A DNA stretch of 52,985 nt, taken from Bacteroidales bacterium. GTDB taxonomy: Bacteria > Bacteroidota > Bacteroidia > Bacteroidales > VadinHA17. Where the stretch lies: NCBI GenBank assembly GCA_025454755.1, contig JALONV010000022.1, forward strand, positions 1-52,985, given 5' to 3'. Position numbers and translations under genes: made by a program. Numbering within the stretch: the first letter of the stretch is position 1; every line of letters starts with the position of its first letter. Of the stretch, positions 17,787-25,108 are shown one piece after another. The notes below the pieces were generated by a model that ran no database searches, had not been told where the DNA came from, and saw only the letters and a list, made by a program, of their open reading frames with translations.

Positions 17787-18944
17787 ATGTCTGTCAGAGT
17801 AAATCCAATGTTTATTGATGATCTGGACCGTTTCGGTGCCGAAGATGTTCAACTCTGTTACCAGTGCGGGGATTGTTCAACTGTTTGTCCTCATGCAGAT
17901 GAAGTATATAAATTTCCCCGTAAATCGATGCGTTTACTGCAGATGGGGTTGGAACAGAAGCTTGAAACCACTCTGGAGCCATGGTTATGTTATTACTGCG
18001 GTCAGTGCTCCGAACAATGCCCGAGAGAAGCAGATCCGGGGGAAACCATGATGAGCCTGCGGCGTTGGCTTATTTCCCGTTATGACTTTACCGGGATTGC
18101 CCGCCAGTTTTTTAAATCCAGAATTACGGAGATTATTGCTATTATCAGCATCGCTCTGCTGACCGGGGCTTTTCTGTTATTTTATGGATTGTCCGGCGGC
18201 AATATACATATATATGATGGTGACGGGGCCTTTTTACCCAGTCCCTTCATCCACAAATTCGACCTTTCGGTCGGAGGAATACTGGCAGTCTTCCTTGTTC
18301 TCAATGCTATCCGTATGTGGTATTTTGTTATGATCAAAGGGACAACATTTGCCGTACCATGGTGGCTCTATATTACTGAAATTTACCAGCTTCCATGGCA
18401 TTTCTTAACACAGAAACGTTATTCGGAGTGTGAAAGAAAGCGTGAACATAAATTTTATATGCCATGGATAATCCACCTGGGACTGATGCTTGGATATGTC
18501 ACAATGCTGGTTCTGGTAATGGTTTTTATCGAACAGTTACAGGCAGGACCTGAAATCCGCTGGCAGGTACATATTTTCGGATACCTCGCAACTATAGGCC
18601 TGATTACAGGGACTGTTTATTTCATAAGGAGCCGTTTTAAGAAACATTATATCCAATACAAAAAATCGCATGGCACCGACTGGGTCTTCGTGGTTTTACT
18701 GTTTATAATTGTTTTAACCGGTATTGCACAGCATATTTTTCATCGCACCGGACTATATGAATGGGCTAACATTACATATGTCATTCATCTGATGAGTGTT
18801 GTTCCATGGTTACTCAGGATGCCATTCAGTAAATGGTCCCACCTGATCTATCGTCCCCTGGCCATGTATCTTGCAGCTATCCGCAGAGATGCATTAGTCA
18901 GGCAGGTCACTATAATAAATTCTAATCCTGTAGTGGTAAAGTAA
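17787..18944 (+). CDS. QmoC-like HdrC-HdrE fusion: [4Fe-4S] ferredoxin domain plus cytochrome b membrane domain
   Basis: Residues 1-100 form an HdrC-like domain with two [4Fe-4S] motifs, CYQCGDCSTVCP (Cys24-Cys34) and CYYCGQCSEQCP (Cys68-Cys78). From about residue 113 there are some six membrane helices of the NarI/HdrE type. Candidate haem b ligands in or near the helices are His156, His230, His262, His316, His319 and His334. The length (385) and the layout, including the PFSKWSHLIYRPLAM ending, fit QmoC of sulfate reducers better than separate HdrC and HdrE. The protein should link the cytoplasmic flavoproteins to the menaquinone pool. No HdrB (CCG-domain) gene accompanies it. Confidence 0.85.
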   Translation: MSVRVNPMFIDDLDRFGAEDVQLCYQCGDCSTVCPHADEVYKFPRKSMRLLQMGLEQKLETTLEPWLCYYCGQCSEQCPREADPGETMMSLRRWLISRYDFTGIARQFFKSRITEIIAIISIALLTGAFLLFYGLSGGNIHIYDGDGAFLPSPFIHKFDLSVGGILAVFLVLNAIRMWYFVMIKGTTFAVPWWLYITEIYQLPWHFLTQKRYSECERKREHKFYMPWIIHLGLMLGYVTMLVLVMVFIEQLQAGPEIRWQVHIFGYLATIGLITGTVYFIRSRFKKHYIQYKKSHGTDWVFVVLLFIIVLTGIAQHIFHRTGLYEWANITYVIHLMSVVPWLLRMPFSKWSHLIYRPLAMYLAAIRRDALVRQVTIINSNPVVVK

Positions 18945-18956
18945 AAGAACGAGCAT

Positions 18957-20693
18957 ATGAAAAATTGCAGAATCGGCGTTTATGTTTGCATGTGCGGAAC
19001 AAATATCGCTAAAATAGTTGATGTGGAGGCTGTTGTTAAGTTCGTATCAGAACTTCCGAATGTTGTTCTTGCAAAAACTTATAAATATATGTGCTCCAAT
19101 CCCGGTCAGGAGATGATAGTCCAGGATATTAAAGACAACCAGCTCAACAGGGTGGTAGTGGCTGCCTGCAGCCCCAATATGCATGAACGTACATTCCGTA
19201 ATGCATTACGCGCTGCCGGTCTGAATCAATATCTTCTTGAGATGGCCAATATACGGGAACAGTGCAGCTGGGTTCATACTGATATAAAAGAGGCTACTGA
19301 AAAAGCCAGGGCGCTGGTTTATGCTGCCATATGCCGCGTTGAGCTCCATGAAGAGCTGGAAAGCATGTCGGTTGATATGTGCCCGAATGTGCTTGTTATC
19401 GGAGGAGGAATTGCCGGGATGACTGCAGCCCTTGAAATAGCAGATGCAGGAAATAATGTTTATCTGGTTGAAAAAAACGATCACCTTGGCGGTAATCTTG
19501 CACGAGTAGACCTTACAGCGCCATACCTTTATTCTGCCCGTGATCTTCTTACTGAAAAAATTACGCGTACCAATAACAACAAAAAGCTTCATATCTATCT
19601 GCAGTCCAAAGTGACTAATCTGACAGGATATATAGGTAATTTCAAAGCAACAATTAATTCGCTGAATGGAAAACCGCCTGAAAAGAATAAACCTGCTGAG
19701 GTTGAAATAGGGAATGTGGTCGTATGTACAGGATACAAGGAATTCGATGCTTCACGCATCGTACACTACGGATACGGCAAACTGCCGAATGTAATAACTT
19801 CTTTTGAACTGGAAAAAATGATCCGGGCGGGACGAATCGTAACAAAGGAAGGGAAAATACCAAGGCATGTAGCAATTATTCATTGTGTCGGTAGCCGGAG
19901 CCAGGAGTTTCATACTTATTGTTCAAGAGTCTGTTGTATGACTGCCCTGAAGTATGCACATGAAATCAAATCAGCTAATCCTGAATGTTATATTTCTGAT
20001 GTATATATTGACATGCATGCATTCGGAAAAGGACATGAAGATTTTTACTGCAGGTCTTCAGAAGCCAAGACACTATTCCTTATGTACGAAAAAGGCGACC
20101 GCCCTGTTATTCATAAAGCTACATCGAAAGATAATTGTGAGATGCTGATAGAAGTTAATGAAAAGCTTTCAGGTGAAGTTATTGAGATTCCCGCCGACCT
20201 GGTAATCCTGATGGTAGGGATGGAAGCCCGTGAAGATTCGCACGAAGTAGCCCGAATTGTAAATATAAGTCAGGATAAGGAAGGATGGTTCATTGAGAGC
20301 CATCCTAAGCTTGAGCCTGTTGCCACTACAACGGATGGAATATTTATTGCCGGGACCTGTGTCGCTCCGAAAGATATTCCTGATAGCGTCGCCCAGGCAA
20401 GGGCTGCAGCAGCAAGGATACTTGCAAGAATAGCAAAAGAAAAAATTGAAGTAGACGCTCTCTATTCGGAAGTAAATGAAAACCTATGCTCCGGATGCCG
20501 GCTCTGTAACCAGCTTTGCCCTTATAGTGCAATTGAATTCCTTGAAGATAAGAAACAGAGCCATATCATCAGTGCTTTATGTAAAGGCTGCGGAGTCTGT
20601 GTTGCCGCCTGCCCGTCATCAGCTATAAATGGCAGGCACTTTACAGACCAGCAGGTACTTGCACAGGTTGACGGACTTTTTGTCATCCCCTGA
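18957..20693 (+). CDS. hdrA: HdrA-like flavoprotein with N-terminal and C-terminal iron-sulfur modules (HdrA2)
   Basis: The 578-residue protein keeps the N-terminal HdrA iron-sulfur domain (VCMCGTNIA, Cys11/Cys13; YMCSNPGQ; AACSPNMHERTF). FAD-binding GGGIAG follows at 149-154, then CVGSRSQEF near 310 and YCSRVCCM near 321-328. It ends with a ferredoxin domain holding two motifs, CSGCRLCNQLCP (511-522) and CKGCGVCVAACP (542-553), and the HdrA-typical HFTDQQVLAQV tail. It lacks the internal ferredoxin insert that HdrA1 has, so the two proteins together carry one full HdrA set. It starts 12 bases after the QmoC-like gene. I infer that it forms a QmoA/QmoB-like heterodimer with HdrA1. Confidence 0.88.
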   Translation: MKNCRIGVYVCMCGTNIAKIVDVEAVVKFVSELPNVVLAKTYKYMCSNPGQEMIVQDIKDNQLNRVVVAACSPNMHERTFRNALRAAGLNQYLLEMANIREQCSWVHTDIKEATEKARALVYAAICRVELHEELESMSVDMCPNVLVIGGGIAGMTAALEIADAGNNVYLVEKNDHLGGNLARVDLTAPYLYSARDLLTEKITRTNNNKKLHIYLQSKVTNLTGYIGNFKATINSLNGKPPEKNKPAEVEIGNVVVCTGYKEFDASRIVHYGYGKLPNVITSFELEKMIRAGRIVTKEGKIPRHVAIIHCVGSRSQEFHTYCSRVCCMTALKYAHEIKSANPECYISDVYIDMHAFGKGHEDFYCRSSEAKTLFLMYEKGDRPVIHKATSKDNCEMLIEVNEKLSGEVIEIPADLVILMVGMEAREDSHEVARIVNISQDKEGWFIESHPKLEPVATTTDGIFIAGTCVAPKDIPDSVAQARAAAARILARIAKEKIEVDALYSEVNENLCSGCRLCNQLCPYSAIEFLEDKKQSHIISALCKGCGVCVAACPSSAINGRHFTDQQVLAQVDGLFVIP

Positions 20694-20747
20694 TTGTTCA
20701 TTTATTCACCGGTGTTTTTTATCTAATAATTTTTCACCAACCATCAA

Positions 20748-22100
20748 ATGGAAGAAAAATTAGTCCCGGCACATATACTTTTTGCAAAATGGTTCATCAG
20801 GATCAGGTGGGTTGCTCTGTTTATTCTTATTATCTCTAATTATATTGTCACTCACCTGCTTGATATTTCGATCAGGGAAATACCTATATATATTCTTTCT
20901 GCGATCCTGCTAATTCTAAATGTTCTCCACAGAATTATCCTGCGGCGGATCACTAATGATGGTGGAAGGAAAGTAACCTTAAGGATTAAAAGAGACATCC
21001 ACTTCCAGATTATTACAGACCTGATTATTCTTACTTTGATCCTCCATTACTCAGGAGGAATAGAGAATCCGCTTATCCTTTTTTATTTTTTTCACCTGAT
21101 TATTGCAAGTTCAATATTTTCTACTTTTCAAAGTTATGTGTATGCGATTTTTGCACTTATACTTGCTGCAACCCTGGCTATCCTTGAGTGTTATGCCATT
21201 ATTCCTCACTTCCCGCTGGAAGGCTTCGTTACACATGAACTTTATAAGAATGTCTTATATGTATTTGGGGCAGGATTCATTTTCGCCTGCACTTCAATTA
21301 TGGTGGTAGGCCTTTCACACATGATCATATACAGGTCAATTAAAAGCGAGGAGACCTATGTAATAACGAATATCGAACTCGAAAACAAAGACAAACTTAA
21401 AAACGAATATGTACTTAGGGTTACACATGACATCAAAGGTCATGTTGCCGCAATCCTAAGCTGTCTCGAAGTAGTCAGATCAAATCTGACAGGACCTCTC
21501 AATAAAGTACAGGAAGAATTTTCAAACCGCGCATATGAGCGGACTGAGCTGCTTTCCAGTTTTATTAAGGACCTGCTGAATCTGACAAGGAAACGATTGA
21601 AACACGATTATGAATTTGAAGAATTTCTTTTGACAGACCTGGTCAGCAAAGTTGTGTCTCCCATTCAGATCCTGATGAAGGATAAGTCAATTGATTTTAA
21701 TATGTACCTCGATAAATCGATCGGAAGGATTGCAGGTAATCCATATACCATCGAGGAACTATACTCGAATCTTTTGCTCAATGCAGTAAAATATACTCCT
21801 CCGCACGGACACATTGAACTAACAGTTAAGAACCGGATAAGCAATTTCATTACTGAGGTATCCGACTCAGGGATCGGAATACCGAATGATGAGCTCCCGA
21901 AAATTTTTGATGAATTTTACCGGGCTACCAATGTTCCAAAAGATATTAAAAGCGGATCAGGGCTGGGTCTTTCAATTGCAAAACAGATCGTTGAGGATCA
22001 TAAAGGTAAAATATGGGTAACGAGTGAGGTCGGTGTATGGACTAAATTTACTTTTATCCTTCCAAAGAATAAGGTAGATATTAAAGCAAATCTTCTGTGA
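20748..22100 (+). CDS. Membrane-bound sensor histidine kinase
   Basis: The 450-residue protein has about six membrane helices in residues 15-195 with very short loops, so it probably senses a membrane or redox signal rather than a periplasmic ligand. The phospho-acceptor is His227 in RVTHDIKGH. The ATPase has an N box (NLLLNAVKYTPP), G1 (DSGIGI), F box (IFDEFYR) and G2 (GSGLGLSIAK). It starts 54 bases after the second hdrA-like gene on the same strand and may be in the same transcript. The likely partner is the receiver-only protein encoded at 12341 on the other side of the hydrogenase genes. Confidence 0.85.
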   Translation: MEEKLVPAHILFAKWFIRIRWVALFILIISNYIVTHLLDISIREIPIYILSAILLILNVLHRIILRRITNDGGRKVTLRIKRDIHFQIITDLIILTLILHYSGGIENPLILFYFFHLIIASSIFSTFQSYVYAIFALILAATLAILECYAIIPHFPLEGFVTHELYKNVLYVFGAGFIFACTSIMVVGLSHMIIYRSIKSEETYVITNIELENKDKLKNEYVLRVTHDIKGHVAAILSCLEVVRSNLTGPLNKVQEEFSNRAYERTELLSSFIKDLLNLTRKRLKHDYEFEEFLLTDLVSKVVSPIQILMKDKSIDFNMYLDKSIGRIAGNPYTIEELYSNLLLNAVKYTPPHGHIELTVKNRISNFITEVSDSGIGIPNDELPKIFDEFYRATNVPKDIKSGSGLGLSIAKQIVEDHKGKIWVTSEVGVWTKFTFILPKNKVDIKANLL

Positions 22101-22102
22101 TT

Positions 22103-22612
22103 TGCATCACGTGCAGTGGATTCGCAGCACATATTTGTCATAATCCCGGAAATCACAAGATCTTCTATTTCCAGACATCGAAGGATTGTTTCCAGATCCG
22201 TATTGTAGAATGCAGAATACCTGTGTTTAAGAACAATCTTCTCTCAGGGCAGCGGGGCAATGCTATCATGTACTTTGCTTTCGGGACTTCCTTCAATACA
22301 CATGCCTTTCCACCACCATCCCATAATACCACTATCTAAATTGTCAGGATGATGCACATGACATGTAAAGATTACCGGGCGGTTTGCATCCCGAGAAGCA
22401 TTAATTAATTTTATCAGAGCCGGTAGAATAGCCAGTCCACCACATATAAAAGTTGGTGAAGCAGGATCCAGAAAAAACTTTTGCATATCAATAACAAGAA
22501 GAACTGACTTCTCTTTGTTAATATGCATCGGATGCTGATTGAAATCTGAAATTCTTTCCAGCCAGATCTTTGACTTTACATCTATTGTTTCAGTTGTCAC
22601 ATATGGCTCCAT
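22103..22612 (-). pseudogene. Isochorismatase-family cysteine hydrolase, broken by an in-frame stop and 3' truncation
   Basis: From the ATG at 22612 the protein reads as an isochorismatase-like hydrolase: LLVIDMQKFF with the catalytic Asp, then PVIFTCHVHHP. A TGA at 22244-22246 stops it after 122 residues (HDSIAPLP). The same frame continues without a break as EKIVLKHRYSAFYNTDLE, with the catalytic Lys region, and SGIMTNMCCESTARDA, with the catalytic Cys. The family usually has Pro-Gly-Glu here, so one base change (GGA to TGA) explains the stop. Recognisable sequence ends at about 22103, next to the end of the convergent kinase gene, so some 40 C-terminal residues are missing too. The product would lack two of three catalytic residues. 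Confidence 0.8.
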
Positions 22613-22698
22613 AAAGAATTATTATTATTAATTAACAATATAATCAGGGATCTGACTTAATGCAGTGATGCCCCAGCCCTGTAGGCCGGCTCCTCGCT

Positions 22699-22723
22699 AA
22701 AAATACCCACCGGGTGTTTTTTT
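22699..22723. terminator. Bidirectional intrinsic terminator
   Basis: A run of five A, then a short hairpin (TACCC / GGGTG around loop ACC), then seven T. The symmetry lets it act in both directions. It lies in the 397-base spacer between the isochorismatase pseudogene and dxs, which also holds GA/CT-rich repeats and a damaged tRNA gene. Confidence 0.5.
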
Positions 22724-22757
22724 ATGCTTGGCCCTGTCATCCGGGCAGGAATAAACA

Positions 22758-22827
22758 GTGTGAGTGCGAGTGTGAGTAAAACAGAAGCGAATATGCTCGC
22801 TCCCGCTCCCACTCTCGCTCTGTTTTC
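22758..22827. repeat. Imperfect inverted GA/CT-rich repeat next to a damaged tRNA-Leu
   Basis: The left arm is GTGAGTGCGAGTGTGAG; the right arm is the pyrimidine-rich stretch at 22795-22827, which begins GCTCGCTCCCGCTC. The arms pair imperfectly (about 12 of 17 positions) around AAAACAGAAGCG. The right arm is nearly identical to 52799-52830, where it also sits on the 3' side of a minus-strand tRNA gene. Confidence 0.6.
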
Positions 22828-22860
22828 AGCCCACCTTCGCTAAAGCTTCGGTGGACAATG

Positions 22861-22927
22861 TACCCGGAGGGGGAATTGAACCCCCACGATATTGCTATCA
22901 CTGGTGTTTGAGTTCCGCCATCCGGGC
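22861..22927 (-). tRNA. tRNA-Leu(CAA)-like gene with internal deletion (probably a pseudo-tRNA)
   Basis: On the minus strand the sequence starts GCCCGGATGGCGGAA and ends with a perfect T arm (GGGGG-TTCAATT-CCCCC), the acceptor TCCGGGT and discriminator A. A type-II variable arm (GATA-GCAA-TATC) and the anticodon loop CTCAAAC followed by ACCAG are present, giving anticodon CAA. The stretch that should hold the rest of the D arm and the 5' anticodon strand is missing, about 17 bases. At 67 bases it is far shorter than the usual ~85 for tRNA-Leu. It is a deleted tRNA gene, or an assembly error. Confidence 0.6.
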
Positions 22928-23008
22928 AAATAAGTCATGCAAGCCGTGCAGCCGTGCAGTCATGAATGGCATCGCAAATATAAAATAATTATTGAATTTA
23001 ACCCCACT

Positions 23009-24958
23009 TCAGGGCCTGTCCCGATAGTTTGAGCGGAGCGAAGACGTATCGGGAGGGGATGGGGGGTTTGTCATTTCACGAATGGTTTTCTCGATCACGG
23101 TCTGATCATATCCGCATTCCCTGATCAGCTCCTCCTGGCTTCCCTGTTCAACAAAATAATCTGGTATACCAAGTCTCCTGACATCAGCAACATAAACGTT
23201 GTCACACATGAATTCGATTATTGCACTGCCGAAACCTCCTTTTAGAATACCATCTTCAACAGTAACAATTTTTTTGAATCTTTTAAAAACTGAATGAAGA
23301 ATTTCAGTATCAAGAGGGACAACAAATCTCAAGTCGTAATGCATAACGGAAATGGATTCTTTCGCAAGCTTTTTCACAACAGCGGCAACATCATTTCCCG
23401 TGTGCCCGATGCTGAGAACGGCAATATCGCTACCCTCACTGATCAGTCTGGCTTTCCCGATTTCAATTTCTTCAAAAGGTTTTATCCAGTCTGCAATTAC
23501 ACTTGTCCCTCTTGGATAACGGATTGAGAATGGTCTGCTGTTTTTTTCAAGCTGGGCAGTGTACATCAGGTTTCTCAGTTCCACACCGTCCATAGGTGCA
23601 CTGACGATGATATTCGGGATGGATCGCATAAAGGCCAGGTCAAAAAAACCATGGTGTGTGGCGCCGTCCGATCCTACAAGTCCTCCCCTGTCGATACAGA
23701 AAACGACATGCAGATTCTGAAGAGCAACATCATGGATCACCTGGTCGTATGCTCTCTGGATGAATGATGAATAAATGTTGCAGAAAGGGATCATCCCCTG
23801 TGTGGCCAGGCCTGCAGAGAAAGTTACTGCATGCTGTTCAGCAATGCCTACATCGAAAGTCCTTTCGGGGAATTCCTTCATCATAATGCAGAGTGAGCAA
23901 CCTGTTGGCATGGCAGGTGTTATGCCTGCAATTTTTTCATTCATTCTTGCAAGTTCAAGGATCGTATTCCCGAAAACCTCCTGGTACAGTGGCGGAGTTC
24001 CTTCTCCGGTTGTGCTCATCAGTTCCCCTGTCTCTTTATCGAATTTGCCTGGTGCATGAAATGTGGTCTGGTTCTCCTCTGCCTGCCTGAAGCCTTTTCC
24101 TTTGACAGTGATACAGTGAAGTACCTTTGGTCCGGGTATTCTTTTCAGATCACCCAATACTTTTGCCAGGTGCATTACATCGTGCCCGTCGATAGGTCCG
24201 AAATACCTGAAACCCAAACCTTCAAAAATGTTGCTTCTGTCGAGGATCGTACTCTTAAAACCTGCTTCAAGCTGGGCTGCCAGTGTCCGTGCACGGGGTC
24301 CTACTTTTCCGGCTTTTCCGAGAAAATTCCAGACTCTATCCTTGAATTTGTTATATGATCTGCTGGTGGTGATATCGAGAAGGTATTCCTTAAGTGCCCC
24401 GACATTGGGATCAATGGCTATATTATTGTCATTGAGGATAACAATAATATCAGATTTAGATGTGCCAGCATTGTTCAACCCCTCGAAAGCCTCTCCTGCA
24501 GTCATGGCACCATCTCCTATTATTGCAATGACCTGTCTTTTTTCTCCCTTTTGTTTTGCGGCAACTGCCATTCCGAGTGCAGCCGAAATAGATGTGGATG
24601 AATGTCCTGTTCCAAACGCATCATATTCACTTTCTGACATTTTTGGGAATCCGCTTATGCCCTTGTATTTTCTGTTTGTGTTAAAAACGTCACGTCTTCC
24701 GGTAAGTATCTTGTGACCGTATGCCTGGTGGCCTACATCCCATATGATCTTGTCATAGGGGGTGTTAAAAACATAGTGCAGGGCCACGGTCAATTCAACC
24801 ACACCAAGACTTGCCCCGAAATGACCCGGATTATTGCTAACGGAGTCAATAATGAACTGACGCAGCTCTGAACAAACCTGCACAAGCTCCAACTGATCAA
24901 GTTTCCTGAGATCTTCAGGAGAACTGATATCCGACAGAAGGCTTTTTCCCTCGTTCAT
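23009..24958 (-). CDS. dxs: 1-deoxy-D-xylulose-5-phosphate synthase
   Basis: The enzyme joins pyruvate and glyceraldehyde 3-phosphate, with thiamine diphosphate, in the first step of the MEP isoprenoid pathway; isoprenoids are also needed for menaquinone. Visible motifs are the N-terminal WDVGHQAYGHKILTGRR, the thiamine-binding GDGAMTAGEAFEGLNNAG, and HDGV-type residues in the pyrimidine domain (IDRGGLVGSDGATHHG). Two adjacent ATGs at 24961 and 24958 are better starts than one upstream. The last 18 or so residues (PPSPPDTSSLRSNYRDRP) are not part of the family: they are translated from a dispersed repeat that has replaced or extended the 3' end. The core enzyme is complete. Confidence 0.95.
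   Translation of the reverse strand: MNEGKSLLSDISSPEDLRKLDQLELVQVCSELRQFIIDSVSNNPGHFGASLGVVELTVALHYVFNTPYDKIIWDVGHQAYGHKILTGRRDVFNTNRKYKGISGFPKMSESEYDAFGTGHSSTSISAALGMAVAAKQKGEKRQVIAIIGDGAMTAGEAFEGLNNAGTSKSDIIVILNDNNIAIDPNVGALKEYLLDITTSRSYNKFKDRVWNFLGKAGKVGPRARTLAAQLEAGFKSTILDRSNIFEGLGFRYFGPIDGHDVMHLAKVLGDLKRIPGPKVLHCITVKGKGFRQAEENQTTFHAPGKFDKETGELMSTTGEGTPPLYQEVFGNTILELARMNEKIAGITPAMPTGCSLCIMMKEFPERTFDVGIAEQHAVTFSAGLATQGMIPFCNIYSSFIQRAYDQVIHDVALQNLHVVFCIDRGGLVGSDGATHHGFFDLAFMRSIPNIIVSAPMDGVELRNLMYTAQLEKNSRPFSIRYPRGTSVIADWIKPFEEIEIGKARLISEGSDIAVLSIGHTGNDVAAVVKKLAKESISVMHYDLRFVVPLDTEILHSVFKRFKKIVTVEDGILKGGFGSAIIEFMCDNVYVADVRRLGIPDYFVEQGSQEELIRECGYDQTVIEKTIREMTNPPSPPDTSSLRSNYRDRP
23020..23070. 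repeat. Dispersed palindromic repeat inside the dxs 3' end
   Basis: Perfect 7-base arms CCCGATA (23020-23026) and TATCGGG (23047-23053) enclose 20 bases containing GCGGAGCG, followed by GGGAGGGGATGGGGGGTT. The GGAGCG core and the G-rich tail recur at 36975-37014 (GCGGAGCGGGAGGGGGGACG). It encodes the odd C-terminal residues of Dxs. Confidence 0.65.
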
Positions 24959-25108
24959 CATTGTTGAAATAATCTGCAAATATAACAATTATTATTGCCC
25001 TCTGCCTGCAGATGCATACGGGGGATTTTCTTAATTTTGCCCCAGCCGGACTATTCCGGAAACAATATTTAGAGGAAAAAGTTTGTTATATCAATATATT
25101 TTTCAGTC

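Noticed and set aside
17787-18944. Calling this gene a nitrate reductase gamma subunit or succinate dehydrogenase component
   Set aside because: The helices resemble NarI, but the N-terminal double [4Fe-4S] HdrC domain and the HdrA neighbours fit QmoC/HdrC-HdrE. No catalytic nitrate or succinate subunit is nearby.
22244-22246. TGA read as glycine (recoded genetic code) in the isochorismatase-like gene
   Set aside because: TGA is used as a normal stop by many intact genes here (for example the overlapping ATGA junctions), so recoding is not credible. A point mutation or read error explains the site.
22758-22827. CRISPR array or insertion-sequence end
   Set aside because: The GA/CT-rich arms are not regularly spaced repeats with unique spacers, and no transposase frame or target duplication is visible.
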